Counted from the first letter of the stretch, positions 9,025 through 18,156 are shown. The stretch: 64,000 nucleotides of DNA from CAZFDE01 sp964517795 (GCA_964517795.1 CAZFDE010000002.1:44285-108284), one strand, 5' to 3'. Notes: generated by a model from the letters alone, not told the origin. Made by a program: numbers and translations.

Positions 9025-10058
9025 GATCCGATCTCGATCAATGCTTTGATCACACCATCGCTGTAATGTGCAACCCGATCAAAGGCTTCTTTTGTTTGTT
9101 CAAGTCGATAGCGATGCGTAATCATAAATTCCGGGTCGATCCGGCCCGTGCGGACCAGTTCAATCGTCGCCCCGGTGCTTTTGTTCTGCCGACGGACATT
9201 ATAGATCGTGATCTCATGTCGCCGGAACGAATGAATATCGAGACTGATGGTTTCTGTTCGCGGAATCCCGATCAGCATGAGCCTGCCGCCGGGCTTAAGC
9301 AGCTTAATCGCCTGATCGATCGTTTCCTGCTGACCGGCACATTCGAATACCGCATCAACGCCTTTCGGCTCCTGCTTAAGAATAACCTCTACAATATCTT
9401 CCCGATCCGGGTTCCCTGCCCAACCCGCGCCGGCGTTTTTCGCGGTGTTGACCCGCCCATCAATCTTATCAGTGACATAATTTTTCTCGATCCCCTCGGC
9501 CTGTGCACAAATCAGGCAACTCAAGCCGATCGGTCCGGCCCCGAGGATCGCTGATGTTTGGGCTTTGCCTTCGGCCAATCTGGCTGCATATAAACCGATT
9601 GCCAACGGCTCACACAATACGCCCAGACCCGGATCAAAATTTGCCGGAACAACAAAGCAGCTTTGCTGCGGCATCACGATATATTCACACAAACAGCCCG
9701 CAACCTGGCCGGGACAACCGAGGAATTTCAGGTTACGACAAGTATTCTCCCGCCCCGCCAGGCATTGATCGCATTGGCCGCAGAAGATCGCCGGATCGAC
9801 CACGACCCTGTCACCGGCTTTGACCGTCGTGACTGCGTTGCCAACCTCCACGGCCGTGCAGACACATTCGTGCCCGACGATAAACGGAAAATCCACAATC
9901 TGATCGCCGATACGCCCGGTCTCGTAATAATGCACATCCGAGCCGCACACACCGACAACATCGACTTTCAAGAGAACATCATGTTCCGATTGGAGTTCCG
10001 GGACGGGTACATCCGCCAACTCCATCCGTCCGATATTGGTTAATCGCATCGCTTTCAT
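9021..10058 (-). CDS. Zinc-dependent alcohol/polyol dehydrogenase (sorbitol/xylitol dehydrogenase-like)
   Basis: A 345-residue medium-chain dehydrogenase. Catalytic zinc ligands are visible: Cys38 in GVCGSDVHYYETG and the His63-Glu64 pair in GHE. The structural zinc lobe CGQCDQCLAGRENTC has all four cysteines. A Rossmann GAGPIGLS motif binds NAD(P). The GSDVHYY and GRIGD motifs place it with sorbitol, xylitol and L-threonine-type dehydrogenases, but the exact substrate cannot be fixed. AGGGG before 10058 favours this ATG over one at 10076 that overlaps the upstream stop. It sits between the ychF-like gene and cinA in one operon. Confidence 0.9.
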   Translation of the reverse strand: MKAMRLTNIGRMELADVPVPELQSEHDVLLKVDVVGVCGSDVHYYETGRIGDQIVDFPFIVGHECVCTAVEVGNAVTTVKAGDRVVVDPAIFCGQCDQCLAGRENTCRNLKFLGCPGQVAGCLCEYIVMPQQSCFVVPANFDPGLGVLCEPLAIGLYAARLAEGKAQTSAILGAGPIGLSCLICAQAEGIEKNYVTDKIDGRVNTAKNAGAGWAGNPDREDIVEVILKQEPKGVDAVFECAGQQETIDQAIKLLKPGGRLMLIGIPRTETISLDIHSFRRHEITIYNVRRQNKSTGATIELVRTGRIDPEFMITHRYRLEQTKEAFDRVAHYSDGVIKALIEIGS

Positions 10059-10075
10059 CATTAACCCCTTACCCA

Positions 10076-11143
10076 TCAGACATTAAACCGAAAACTGATC
10101 ACATCGCCGTCCTGAACGACATATTCCTTTCCTTCCAGCCGTACCTTGCCCGCCGCCTTGAGAGCTTTTTCGTCCCCCGCTTCTTTAAGCTCATCATAAT
10201 GCATCGTCTCGGCCCGGATAAACCCGCGTTTGATATCGCTGTGCACCTTGCCGGCCGCATCGAGAGCGATCGTGCCGGCTTTGATCGGCCACGCCCGCAC
10301 CTCATCCGAGCCGACCGTCAGAAAACTGATTAATCCCAAGGCCTTATAACAGGCATTTACAAATTTACTGACTGCCGATTTATCGATCCCCAGATCAGCC
10401 ATGAATTCCGCCTTGCTCTCGGCATCGAGTGTCGCCAATTCATGCTCGAGCTTCGCACAGAATCCGATCACCGGAATCGATTCATCTTTTATATTAATCT
10501 CAACCGGTTTGCCGATCTTCGTTTCATCGATATTGACCACAACCACCATCGGCTTGAGTGTCAAGAATCCGAGCGATTTGATGAGTTCCAATTCCTGCTC
10601 ATTTTCAACCGCACTGCTGATCGGTTTTTCCGATTCGATGGCGGCCTGAAGTTTTTTCTGAAGTTCCAATTCGGCCCGGTCCTTTGCCTGTGTCTTCGTC
10701 GGCCGGTTGACCTGTTTCTCGAGCCGCTCGATTCGCGTGGTTACCAATTCCAGATCTGAAAGCAGCAGTTCCGTTCGCAATTCCTCCAGATCCGCTACCG
10801 CATCGACACGGTTCTTATAGGCCGGGGCTTGTGGATTCTCGAACGCCCGCACGACCAGCACGATCAATTCGACCGTTCGGATCTGTCCGATCAGCCGTCG
10901 GGCGGCCGCTCGGCCGTGATCGTCAGAGAAATTAAAACCCGGCACATCCAGGCAATCGATCGTCGCATGCACCGTCTTTTTCGGCTTGTAGAGTTCTGTC
11001 AGCCAATCGAGTCGTTCATCCGGCACCGGCACAATTGCCTCCTCGATATGCGTCGAGCCCATCGGCGAAACGTCCTTACCGCTGATCGCCGCCAGAATCG
11101 TACTCTTGCCCGATTGCATCAATCCCAGTAATGCGGTTTTCAC
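10076..11143 (-). CDS. YchF-like GTPase/ATPase with TGS domain
   Basis: A 355-residue Obg/YchF-type P-loop protein. The N-terminal G domain has GLMQSGKST (residues 7-15) in place of the canonical GLPNVGKST, a DVPGF switch motif near residue 67 and a VVNIDE motif where NKxE/NxxE is expected. The C-terminal TGS-like domain (about 270-355) includes the family end motif VQDGDVISFRFNV. YchF proteins bind ATP/GTP and ribosomes and act in translation and stress responses. The divergent P-loop suggests a paralogue rather than the housekeeping copy. The GTG start overlaps the fumarase stop (GTGA). Confidence 0.8.
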   Translation of the reverse strand: MKTALLGLMQSGKSTILAAISGKDVSPMGSTHIEEAIVPVPDERLDWLTELYKPKKTVHATIDCLDVPGFNFSDDHGRAAARRLIGQIRTVELIVLVVRAFENPQAPAYKNRVDAVADLEELRTELLLSDLELVTTRIERLEKQVNRPTKTQAKDRAELELQKKLQAAIESEKPISSAVENEQELELIKSLGFLTLKPMVVVVNIDETKIGKPVEINIKDESIPVIGFCAKLEHELATLDAESKAEFMADLGIDKSAVSKFVNACYKALGLISFLTVGSDEVRAWPIKAGTIALDAAGKVHSDIKRGFIRAETMHYDELKEAGDEKALKAAGKVRLEGKEYVVQDGDVISFRFNV

Positions 11144-11673
11144 GATGCGTACTCCTTATAGATCGTCTTGCCATGGCTGTCGTAAGCGACGATGACCGGG
11201 AAATCCGCAAATTCCATCTGTCGGATCGCCTCGGTGCCGAGGTCCGCGTATGCGATCACCTCGCTGCCGGTGATATGCTTGCTCAGCAGTGCCCCCGCAC
11301 CGCCGACCGCCGAAAAATGTACGGCCTTGAATTTCTGCAGCGCTTCGCGCACCTGCGGGCCGCGGTAGCCCTTGCCGATCGACGCTTTCAAACCATGCTC
11401 ATACAGAATGGGGCTGAAGGCATCCATTCGTGACGAGGTCGTCGGCCCCGCTGAGCCAATCGGTTTGCCCTCCGGCGCCGGGGTCGGGCCAACATAATAA
11501 ATTACCGCCCCTGCCAGATTCAGCGGCAGCGGCTGGCCGCTTGCAATCGCCTCACAGAGCCGCTTGTGGGCCATATCGCGCCCGCTATAGACCACCCCGC
11601 TCAGCAGCACTTCATCGCCCGCCTTCAACCCGAGAACCACCTCATCATCCAATGGCGTCTTAATCCTGATCAT
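11140..11673 (-). CDS. Class I fumarate hydratase / L-tartrate dehydratase beta subunit
   Basis: A 177-residue protein matching the C-terminal (beta) domain of iron-sulfur class I hydrolyases. It has VLLSGVVYSGRDMAHKRL, YYVGPTPAPEG, the GPTTSSRMD substrate motif and IGKGYRG. The family reversibly hydrates fumarate to malate, or dehydrates tartrate, as an alpha/beta complex. No alpha (cluster-binding) subunit is adjacent, so the partner must be encoded outside the window. It heads an operon with the YchF-like GTPase, the dehydrogenase and cinA. Confidence 0.88.
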   Translation of the reverse strand: MIRIKTPLDDEVVLGLKAGDEVLLSGVVYSGRDMAHKRLCEAIASGQPLPLNLAGAVIYYVGPTPAPEGKPIGSAGPTTSSRMDAFSPILYEHGLKASIGKGYRGPQVREALQKFKAVHFSAVGGAGALLSKHITGSEVIAYADLGTEAIRQMEFADFPVIVAYDSHGKTIYKEYAS

Positions 11674-11703
11674 TCTTATTTGTACCTTTTCAAATTATGT
11701 GAT

Positions 11704-11717
11704 TCACTTCAAAGTGA
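11704..11717. promoter_or_regulatory. Perfect inverted repeat upstream of the fumarase-subunit operon
   Basis: TCACTT-CA-AAGTGA is a perfect 6-bp-arm palindrome 31 bp upstream of the fumarase beta start codon. The position fits an operator near the operon promoter. No convincing -35/-10 pair was found around it. The surrounding 224-bp gap between the NifA-like gene and the operon holds no gene. Confidence 0.3.
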
Positions 11718-11897
11718 TGATATTACATCAAATTGGCTTTCATGAGAATGAGAAAATGGGCATAATTGCATCATGTGTCATTTTTTCAGATTAATCCTGA
11801 ATTCGATAAACAACATGAGCTAAACGATAACAGACATATACAATTTGTTCGCTTATACAGTGCCGAATTCCTCATCTTGATCAGATTTAAGAACTGT

Positions 11898-13430
11898 TTA
11901 AGACAGGGTTTTGGGTTTGATGTTGTATTTTTTGATCTTATAACCGATGATACGTTCGGTCAGACCAAGTTCCTTGGCCGCCCGGCGCTGTTGGCCGCCG
12001 CATTTTTTCAGCGCATCGACAATCAGTTCCCTTTCGGTATTTTCGATGATTTCGGTAAACGTTCGGCCAGTGACCGGGGCATCGGTCTTGCGCGCCATCT
12101 GCAGTGACGGCGGCAGATGTTCGGAACGAATCACACTGCCGTCTGCAACCAACACCGCCCGCTCGATACAGTTTTCCAATTCGCGAACATTGCCCGGCCA
12201 GTGATAACTGGTCAGCATTTCAATCGCCGGCGTCGAGATCCGCTCGATCTTTTTCTTGTTTTCCCTGGCATAGCCCTCCAGAAAATGGTCCGCCAGCAGC
12301 ATAATATCGTCTTTGCGGTCCCGCAGCGGCGGCAAATAGATCGGAAACACATTGATGCGGTAATACAGATCCTCACGAAACAGCCCCTGCTGGATCTGCT
12401 CTTCGAGGTTCTTGTGGGTAGCGACAATGATGCGGACATTCGCCTTGATCGTTTCAGTACCGCCCAGACGCTCAAATTCCTTGAACTGGATCACGCGCAG
12501 CAGCTTGACCTGCAGATCGAGCGAGAAATCCCCGATCTCATCGAGAAAAATCGTCCCGCCGTGCGCGCGTTCGAATCGACCGATCTTGCGATCGACCGCA
12601 CCGGTAAAGGATCCTTTTTCATGACCGAAAAGCTCACTCTCCAACAGCGTATCGGGCAGTGCGGTACAATTGACCTTTACGAACGGTTTTTGCGAACGAT
12701 AACTGTTGTAATGCACCGCATGGGCAACCAGGTCTTTTCCAGTACCGCTTTCACCGTTGATCAACACGGTGGCATTGCTGTCGGCAACCTGTTCGATCAG
12801 CCGATAGACCTCGCGCATTGCGTTGCTAGTGCCGATCATATTATGGATGTTGAATTTCGAACGAAGCTCCTGCTGCAGGCGAATGTTTTCTTCGCGAATC
12901 TCTCGCCGTTCGATTTCAAAAATATTATGCAGCTTGACCGCCTGGGCCACCATCGTCGCGATGATATTAAGCAGCTTAACATTGCGGTCGAAATCATCAT
13001 CGGCCTGCACTTTACGGTCCACACTCAAGGCACCGATGGTCTTGCCCTCGAGCTTGACCGGTACACAGAAAAACGCAATGTGATCGCCGGTAGCATCGCG
13101 ACGGGATTGGGTCTTATCGAGAAATCGCGAATCTTCGCTGATATCCGGAACGACAATTTCTTTGCCGGTCTGAACGACCGTACCGGTCACTCCCTCGCCG
13201 ACCTTGTAGGTTGCCTGCTGCTGAGACTGCTCATCGATCCCGTGGGCAACGCGAATATTGAGTGTTTCGCCATCGGACTCCAGCAGCGCGATCGTTCCCC
13301 GCTGGAGTTTTAGATGCGTATCCAGCGATTTCAGGATCGCTTTCAAGCTGGTATCCAGATCCAGAGACTCGGCCAGGGCTTTGGCGATATCTGCTAAAAG
13401 TTCAAAATCTTTTTCGTAACGATTCTGCAT
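11898..13430 (-). CDS. NifA-like sigma-54-dependent transcriptional activator (GAF-AAA+-Fis HTH)
   Basis: A 510-residue bacterial enhancer-binding protein. An N-terminal GAF domain (about 15-165) precedes a helical linker and the AAA+ domain (about 196-420), with Walker A GESGTGKD at 225-232 and a GSFTGA loop, the variant of GAFTGA that contacts sigma-54. The C-terminal Fis-type helix-turn-helix ([16 protein letters not shown]) strongly resembles NifA. This domain order is that of NifA, which activates nitrogen-fixation genes. No nif structural genes are in the window, so the target is unknown. It is monocistronic, with an extended -10 promoter (TG-N-TATAAT) at 13472-13480. Confidence 0.88.
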   Translation of the reverse strand: MQNRYEKDFELLADIAKALAESLDLDTSLKAILKSLDTHLKLQRGTIALLESDGETLNIRVAHGIDEQSQQQATYKVGEGVTGTVVQTGKEIVVPDISEDSRFLDKTQSRRDATGDHIAFFCVPVKLEGKTIGALSVDRKVQADDDFDRNVKLLNIIATMVAQAVKLHNIFEIERREIREENIRLQQELRSKFNIHNMIGTSNAMREVYRLIEQVADSNATVLINGESGTGKDLVAHAVHYNSYRSQKPFVKVNCTALPDTLLESELFGHEKGSFTGAVDRKIGRFERAHGGTIFLDEIGDFSLDLQVKLLRVIQFKEFERLGGTETIKANVRIIVATHKNLEEQIQQGLFREDLYYRINVFPIYLPPLRDRKDDIMLLADHFLEGYARENKKKIERISTPAIEMLTSYHWPGNVRELENCIERAVLVADGSVIRSEHLPPSLQMARKTDAPVTGRTFTEIIENTERELIVDALKKCGGQQRRAAKELGLTERIIGYKIKKYNIKPKTLS

Positions 13431-13471
13431 CAGTTTTGTCCTTCCAAATTACCCCTTCGACATAATTGTAG

Positions 13472-13480
13472 ATTATAACA
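13472..13480 (-). promoter_or_regulatory. Extended -10 promoter for the NifA-like activator
   Basis: On the minus strand TGTTATAAT (TG-N-TATAAT) occurs 42-50 nt upstream of the start codon, between the stop of thiL-tsaE and the activator. No good -35 was found, as is common for extended -10 promoters. Confidence 0.45.
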
Positions 13481-13510
13481 AGTAATTACACAAGAATGTT
13501 TTCGAGAAAA

Positions 13511-14902
13511 TCAGGAAATTTGAACATAATCCGGCAATCCCTGTATGCAGATATCTCGCTGTGTGAGGCCCTTATGCGATAGATCGATCTTGATCAATGG
13601 AATTTCTTTGATTGAATCGATGACCTTGTCGGCCCATTCGATCACCACAACACTGTCTGGGCGGCAGTAATCGTCGAAACCGAGCATGTCAAATTCCTCG
13701 GCCCGTTCGATCCGGTAGGCATCGATATGATAAACATAACATCTTCCCTGGTATTCGTTTACGATCACAAAGGTCGGGCTGTTGACCCGGTCCGGATCTT
13801 CTGCATCAAGGCCTTTGGCCAGGCCCTTGATCAAATGCGTTTTGCCACTTCCCAATGTCCCGATCAGCGCAATAATCTCACCGCCGCGAAGTTGGCGGCC
13901 TAACTGTTCGCCAAGATCGATCGTCTCAGTCGCCGAATTGCTTAAAATAATAATTGATTGACCTGGTTCACTCATTGTTAAACTCAAATGATCAAACCCG
14001 GCCGCCTGTAGAAGTTTGGTTTCGCCGGATTCCGATTTTATCAAAATGTCCTTATTTTCCGTAATGGTACCAATACAAGTAATCGGTGGTGTATCCCGCC
14101 AGGTTTCCAGCAGCTTTTGGCAATCGCTTTGTGAGAGCGTGAATAATAATTCAAAATCCTCTCCATCGTTCAGCGCACCAGCCAAAGGATCATTTGATTT
14201 TGCGGCCGCATCTGAGAGCGGGATTTTTCCCGCTTCGATAATCGCCCCGACACCGCTTTGGCTGCATATCCGCGGCAAATCACGGCTAAGGCCGTCACTG
14301 ATATCCATCATGGCGTGCAGTCTGACTATTTTAGCAATTTTGACGGCCTCATTGATACGCGGGTCAAATTCCAGGTGCTTGCCCTGTAATGAACCGCCGA
14401 GCGTGCCGGTAACACAAATACAGTCATCGACTTGCGCCGAATCTCTGCGGACCGGTTCAATCCCGGGGGCGGGCTTGCTGAGCATTGCTACATTGATGAC
14501 AAAGGGGCCATCGGATTTAAATTTGGTGATATCACCGCCGATCAGTTCACAGTTATGCTTTTGACCGGCACGCACGATACCCATATGGAGCTGCTTGAGC
14601 TGTTGGGAACTGAAATCAGCAGGTAAACCGACCGCGACAACCGCAGCGATCGGCTGAGTCGCCATCGCGGCACAATCACTGAGGCTGACGGCCATCGCCT
14701 TGTACCCAACCTGCTCGAGGCCGGCTTTTTTCAGGTCAAAATGTACGCCTTCGAGCAGCATATCGGTAGTAATCAGAACCGAGGCATCTTTGCCCAGCCG
14801 CAGCATCGCCATATCATCGCCGATTCCGATAGGAAATCTATCACCGCTAAGCGCGCTTTGCCGTGCGAACCATGTTGTGATCTGGTCTTCACCGCGTGTC
14901 AT
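13511..14902 (-). CDS. Fused thiamine-monophosphate kinase (ThiL) and tRNA t6A protein TsaE
   Basis: A 463-residue two-domain protein. Residues 1-306 form a complete ThiL (GIGDDMAML near 26, TTDMLLEGVHF, SLSDCAAMATQP, GGDITK, DISDGLSRD, EDFELLF), which makes thiamine diphosphate. Residues 311-463 form a complete TsaE: Walker A GTLGSGKT (348-355), NSPTFVIVNEY, and YHIDAYRI. TsaE is the ATPase of the threonylcarbamoyladenosine tRNA-modification complex. The two enzymes belong to unrelated pathways. The frame is continuous; an in-frame ATG at codon 310 has only a weak upstream GAG, so separate translation of TsaE is possible but not favoured. The start overlaps the argH stop (ATGA). Confidence 0.92.
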   Translation of the reverse strand: MTRGEDQITTWFARQSALSGDRFPIGIGDDMAMLRLGKDASVLITTDMLLEGVHFDLKKAGLEQVGYKAMAVSLSDCAAMATQPIAAVVAVGLPADFSSQQLKQLHMGIVRAGQKHNCELIGGDITKFKSDGPFVINVAMLSKPAPGIEPVRRDSAQVDDCICVTGTLGGSLQGKHLEFDPRINEAVKIAKIVRLHAMMDISDGLSRDLPRICSQSGVGAIIEAGKIPLSDAAAKSNDPLAGALNDGEDFELLFTLSQSDCQKLLETWRDTPPITCIGTITENKDILIKSESGETKLLQAAGFDHLSLTMSEPGQSIIILSNSATETIDLGEQLGRQLRGGEIIALIGTLGSGKTHLIKGLAKGLDAEDPDRVNSPTFVIVNEYQGRCYVYHIDAYRIERAEEFDMLGFDDYCRPDSVVVIEWADKVIDSIKEIPLIKIDLSHKGLTQRDICIQGLPDYVQIS

Positions 14903-16284
14903 GAGAGGGAGAGCTTCTTTCGCCAGTTACGGATCTGCTCTTTGGCCTGTTTCGGGCCGCCCGATCCGGCAGTGGCGTAACGTTGGACAACCTTCCGGGC
15001 ACTCAACACATCAAACACATCCTCGTCGAATCCGCGACAGCAGCGTCGATACTCATCCAGTGTCAAATCCGATAATCGCCTGCCTTTTTTTTCGCATTCT
15101 GCGACCAGTGCCCCCACTAAACGATGGGCTTGTCGGAAAGCCACTCCCTTGGTGACCAGATACTCCGCTAAAGCGGTCGCATCCAGAAAACCCTTGTCCA
15201 TACCCGTGGCAATTTTGTCGGTATTGAACGTTGTGTTCGAAACGATCTCAGCGGTCATCGCCAAAGACGAATTGATGCAATCGGCCGCACTGAACAGATG
15301 AATTTTATCTTCCTGTAAATCGCGGTTATAGCCGGATGGCTGGGCCTTAAGGACGGTCATGATGCCGGTCAGGGCCGCATAAATACGCCCGGTCCTCCCC
15401 CGTACTAATTCCAACAGATCCGGATTGCGTTTCTGGGGCATCATACTCGATGACGTGCAATGCGTATCGCTAAGCCGTATAAAATCAAATTCAGTCGTAC
15501 TGTACACAATCCAGTCCTCGGCCATTTTTGACAGGTGGGCGGCGATCAACGCACAGTCAAAGATAAATTCGGCACAAAAGTCCCGGTCACTGGTGGTATC
15601 CATACTATTAGCTGTTATACCGGAAAAACCCAACTCGTTGGCTGTCAGGTTTCGATCCAGCGGCAAAGTCGAACCCGCGATCGCTCCGGTTCCCAACGGT
15701 GAAACGTTCAGCAATTGTTTGGTATTGGCCAGACGGACTGCATCGCGTTCGAATTGCTCGACAAAACTGAGAAGATAGGCCGAAAGGACGATCGGCTGAG
15801 CCCGCTGAAGATGCGTGTAGGACGGCATCAGATCATCGGTATATTTTTCAGCCAGCCTCACCAGTGACGACTGAAGCGCCCGAATACGATCGGTGATAAT
15901 CTCGATCTCATCTCGGGACCAGAGTCGCAGATCGGTCGCCACCTGATCGTTGCGGCTGCGGCCGGTGTGAAGTTTCTGACCCGTCTCGCCAATCTTACGA
16001 ACCAGCGCCGATTCGATGGCCATGTGGATATCTTCATCGGTTGTATTGAATTTGAATTTGCCATCGGCAATCTCGTCGGCGATTTCCAAAAGCGATTTTT
16101 TGATCTTGGACAATTCATCCCGTGTGATCAGCTTGCGGGCGGCAAGCATTTTAGCATGGGCGATCGAGCCGACAATATCGTATTTATACAAACGCCTGTC
16201 AACCGAAAGCGATTCGACAAATTCCTGTGCCAATTCAGTCGGTTGACCGGTCAGCCGTGCTTCCCAACTTCGCTTTTTAGCCAT
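14899..16284 (-). CDS. argH: Argininosuccinate lyase
   Basis: A 461-residue fumarase/aspartase-superfamily enzyme that cleaves argininosuccinate to arginine and fumarate. The signature SSMMPQKRNPD is intact, as are the HTGRSRNDQVATD and YTHLQRAQPI regions. The start MAKKRSWEARL at 16284 is chosen because AGGAGC lies 7 nt upstream; a longer reading frame to 16371 has no family homology in its first 29 codons. A consensus sigma-70 promoter lies at 16319-16347. It is translationally coupled to thiL-tsaE. Confidence 0.96.
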   Translation of the reverse strand: MAKKRSWEARLTGQPTELAQEFVESLSVDRRLYKYDIVGSIAHAKMLAARKLITRDELSKIKKSLLEIADEIADGKFKFNTTDEDIHMAIESALVRKIGETGQKLHTGRSRNDQVATDLRLWSRDEIEIITDRIRALQSSLVRLAEKYTDDLMPSYTHLQRAQPIVLSAYLLSFVEQFERDAVRLANTKQLLNVSPLGTGAIAGSTLPLDRNLTANELGFSGITANSMDTTSDRDFCAEFIFDCALIAAHLSKMAEDWIVYSTTEFDFIRLSDTHCTSSSMMPQKRNPDLLELVRGRTGRIYAALTGIMTVLKAQPSGYNRDLQEDKIHLFSAADCINSSLAMTAEIVSNTTFNTDKIATGMDKGFLDATALAEYLVTKGVAFRQAHRLVGALVAECEKKGRRLSDLTLDEYRRCCRGFDEDVFDVLSARKVVQRYATAGSGGPKQAKEQIRNWRKKLSLS

Positions 16285-16318
16285 ATCCGATGCTCCTAAA
16301 TGTTCATTCGATATGACC

Positions 16319-16347
16319 ATATTACGCCGCCAAAATGCCACTGTCAA
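16319..16347 (-). promoter_or_regulatory. Sigma-70 promoter for argH-thiL/tsaE
   Basis: A perfect TTGACA (16342-16347) and TAATAT (16319-16324) are separated by 17 nt on the minus strand, 35 nt upstream of the chosen argH start codon. This supports the shorter argH start. Confidence 0.75.
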
Positions 16348-16382
16348 GCATTTGCATACACCCTCGATCACATGACTTTTTA

Positions 16383-16410
16383 TTGAAGTTAGCGTATTTT
16401 AGATTATAAT
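16383..16410 (+). promoter_or_regulatory. Sigma-70 promoter for the small membrane protein gene
   Basis: TTGAAG (16383-16388) and a consensus TATAAT (16405-16410) have 16-nt spacing on the plus strand, 36 nt before the ATG at 16446. It is divergent from the argH promoter. Confidence 0.65.
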
Positions 16411-16445
16411 GATTGCCATGCTAACACTCATATGAAGGAGTCGAC

Positions 16446-16835
16446 ATGACTGAACATGATTTTCACGATCTGGAAAACGAAATCAATGACCTGCGGCACG
16501 AATTAGAGAATTTTCAGAAAGAAAAAGAGCGAGTCCGGACGATCATCGGTCAGATCGGCGGAGTCCCGAAATTTCGCACCAAGCTGATGAACGTGCTGTT
16601 TATTGTCATCATCGTCGCTTCATTGGTGATCTCGATCATCGGCGGCCGTGATATTCGGCTGATCATGATCGAGGTGGCAACCGTTACGTTATCCTTAAAG
16701 ATCATTTACCTGATCCACTGCCAGATGAAGATCAATCATTTCAAATTTTGGATTCTCTCGTCGATCGAGTGGCGGCTTACGGAGATGAAACGGGACATCA
16801 AGCAGTTGCAGAACGATCCTGAAAAAAATGCCTAA
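16446..16835 (+). CDS. Small coiled-coil membrane protein, unknown function
   Basis: A 129-residue protein not recognised as a named family. Residues 1-35 are a charged heptad-like helix (likely coiled coil). Two hydrophobic segments follow: about 56-74 (NVLFIVIIVASLVISIIG) and about 80-98. A basic, amphipathic C-terminus follows. The ATG has an excellent ribosome-binding site (AAGGAGTCGAC). It has its own promoter and faces the convergent SAP-domain gene, so it is an independent unit. Probably an inner-membrane protein. Confidence 0.75.
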   Translation: MTEHDFHDLENEINDLRHELENFQKEKERVRTIIGQIGGVPKFRTKLMNVLFIVIIVASLVISIIGGRDIRLIMIEVATVTLSLKIIYLIHCQMKINHFKFWILSSIEWRLTEMKRDIKQLQNDPEKNA

Positions 16836-16870
16836 ATTCCCTAAACGGCTTCTTTGATCCGACAAAAGGA

Positions 16871-17089
16871 TTAACCGATTTTCAGGCAATCATCCATAAA
16901 ACAACAATCGGTGTTGGGGCATGATCCGCCACTTTGGCCGAAACATGCGATGTTGCCTTCGGTCCGTTGAATCGTGTGGATCAACTCTGCTTTTTTCATC
17001 TTACCGGGTTGGATGCCCAAATCCTTGGCTTTGGCCTTGATTTGTTTAAGTGTCATTTTCTGGCTGTTATTTTTTAATAGGTTTAACAT
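16871..17089 (-). CDS. SAP/Rho-N-like small protein with C-terminal cysteines
   Basis: A 72-residue protein. Residues 12-45 (MTLKQIKAKAKDLGI, GKMKKAELIHTIQ) form a SAP/Rho-N-type helix-extended-loop-helix fold associated with nucleic-acid binding. A C-terminal Cys-rich tail (ACFGQS, SCPNTDCCFMDDCLK) may bind metal. Similar short proteins occur widely in anaerobes without known function. The start at 17089 is preferred because of an upstream AAGGA. It is the last gene after mtaB, the rubrerythrin-like gene and the phosphodiesterase. Confidence 0.8.
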   Translation of the reverse strand: MLNLLKNNSQKMTLKQIKAKAKDLGIQPGKMKKAELIHTIQRTEGNIACFGQSGGSCPNTDCCFMDDCLKIG

Positions 17090-17156
17090 AATTGGTCTTT
17101 TCCTTATCCTTGGGATTACCTGAATATCCGTATGTTTAAAAATCGGCAAATGCAGC

Positions 17157-17654
17157 TCAGGAACTTAAGCAAATCGGCTCGACATGTCCATCTTCAACGT
17201 CCAATAATACAACCTGTGGCCGGCCGGTCATCCAGTCGGAACATTCGCCGGGATTCACGATCAGACAGCTTTCGATCCTTCGGATATCCGGTTTATGCGT
17301 ATGGCCGTAGATGACCAGATCAAAATGCCCGGATAGAGCCACCTCTTCGATCACATCGGGCCGATGAGTCATGAAAATCCGCGTGCCATGGATCTCACCC
17401 TTATAATACGGATCGTGAATCTCGCCGCCAAAGCTTTCGATCGTATCCCTCAGAAAAAGTTTTTCGCCTTCATTATTGCCGAAAACGGCGATCAATTTGG
17501 CCCCGTTAACATCGGCAAAAGCCCTGGCGGTAAACGGCGCGACCATATCGCCGGCATGGAAAATGTAATCCACCTTATGATCATTGAATAATCGAACCGC
17601 CTTGAGTACATTTTCATGGTGGTCATGAGTGTCGCTGATAATTGCAAATTTCAT
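17157..17654 (-). CDS. YfcE/MJ0936-type metallophosphoesterase
   Basis: A 165-residue calcineurin-like phosphoesterase of the small bacterial YfcE type. Metal-binding motifs are present: DTHDHHEN (D-x-H), HAGDMV (GD), GNNEGE (GNxE, here GNNE), THRPD and YGHTHKPD (GHTH). Family members hydrolyse phosphodiesters such as model cyclic nucleotides; the natural substrate is unknown. MKFAIISDTHDH at 17654 follows a GAGGAAATC ribosome-binding site; upstream in-frame codons overlap the previous gene and lack homology. Confidence 0.9.
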   Translation of the reverse strand: MKFAIISDTHDHHENVLKAVRLFNDHKVDYIFHAGDMVAPFTARAFADVNGAKLIAVFGNNEGEKLFLRDTIESFGGEIHDPYYKGEIHGTRIFMTHRPDVIEEVALSGHFDLVIYGHTHKPDIRRIESCLIVNPGECSDWMTGRPQVVLLDVEDGHVEPICLSS

Positions 17655-17670
17655 GATTTCCTCGTGTTGC

Positions 17671-18156
17671 TTATTCAAATCGCTCCAGGGATTTTTCAAG
17701 CATGCGCACGTGTTTTTCTTCTTCGTCGATGATCTGTTGAAGCTGTCGTTCGGCCTTGATATCCCGGGCCAGCTCCTCGATGCAATTGAAATACCCAATG
17801 GCCATTTTCTCACGCTCAAGGGCCGCGCGAAAAATTTCCTCTTTCGTCATCGTTTTGGTCAATTCCTCAGCGTTTTCTGTATCATAAAGTTTTTGGGCAA
17901 TTTCATCGATCACCTGGGGATTGACGTGCTGATACTGTGAACAGTCCAGTTTGAATTTGCCGGCCACATCGCTTAACATCGTTTGCTTCATTTCAATAAA
18001 ATAATCCAGGTGCTGCTGTTCCCAGCAACTCAGCGATTCAAACAGCTCTTTGATCTCAGGCACTTCGACAGCATTGGCCGCCGCTTGATAAAAGTCTGCA
18101 CCGCGGCGTTCCATCGTCTCTGCAAGCTTAATGATGTCAAATGCACTGAAACGCAT
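17671..18156 (-). CDS. Rubrerythrin-like ferritin-superfamily protein
   Basis: A 161-residue four-helix-bundle protein. Glu/His ligands of a di-iron site are visible: an E in LAETMERRGADFY, EQQH in the second helix, EREKMAIGYF in the third and DEEEKH in the fourth. There is no C-terminal rubredoxin domain. Such proteins are typically peroxide-reducing or iron-storage proteins of anaerobes. It is spaced 15 nt from mtaB and 16 nt from the phosphodiesterase, so it is co-transcribed with them. Confidence 0.85.
   Translation of the reverse strand: MRFSAFDIIKLAETMERRGADFYQAAANAVEVPEIKELFESLSCWEQQHLDYFIEMKQTMLSDVAGKFKLDCSQYQHVNPQVIDEIAQKLYDTENAEELTKTMTKEEIFRAALEREKMAIGYFNCIEELARDIKAERQLQQIIDEEEKHVRMLEKSLERFE

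Noticed and set aside
12117..13313. 398-codon plus-strand open frame opposite the NifA-like activator
   Set aside because: It is antisense to a gene with clear domains, has no ribosome-binding site and no family motifs; long antisense frames are common opposite moderately GC-rich genes.
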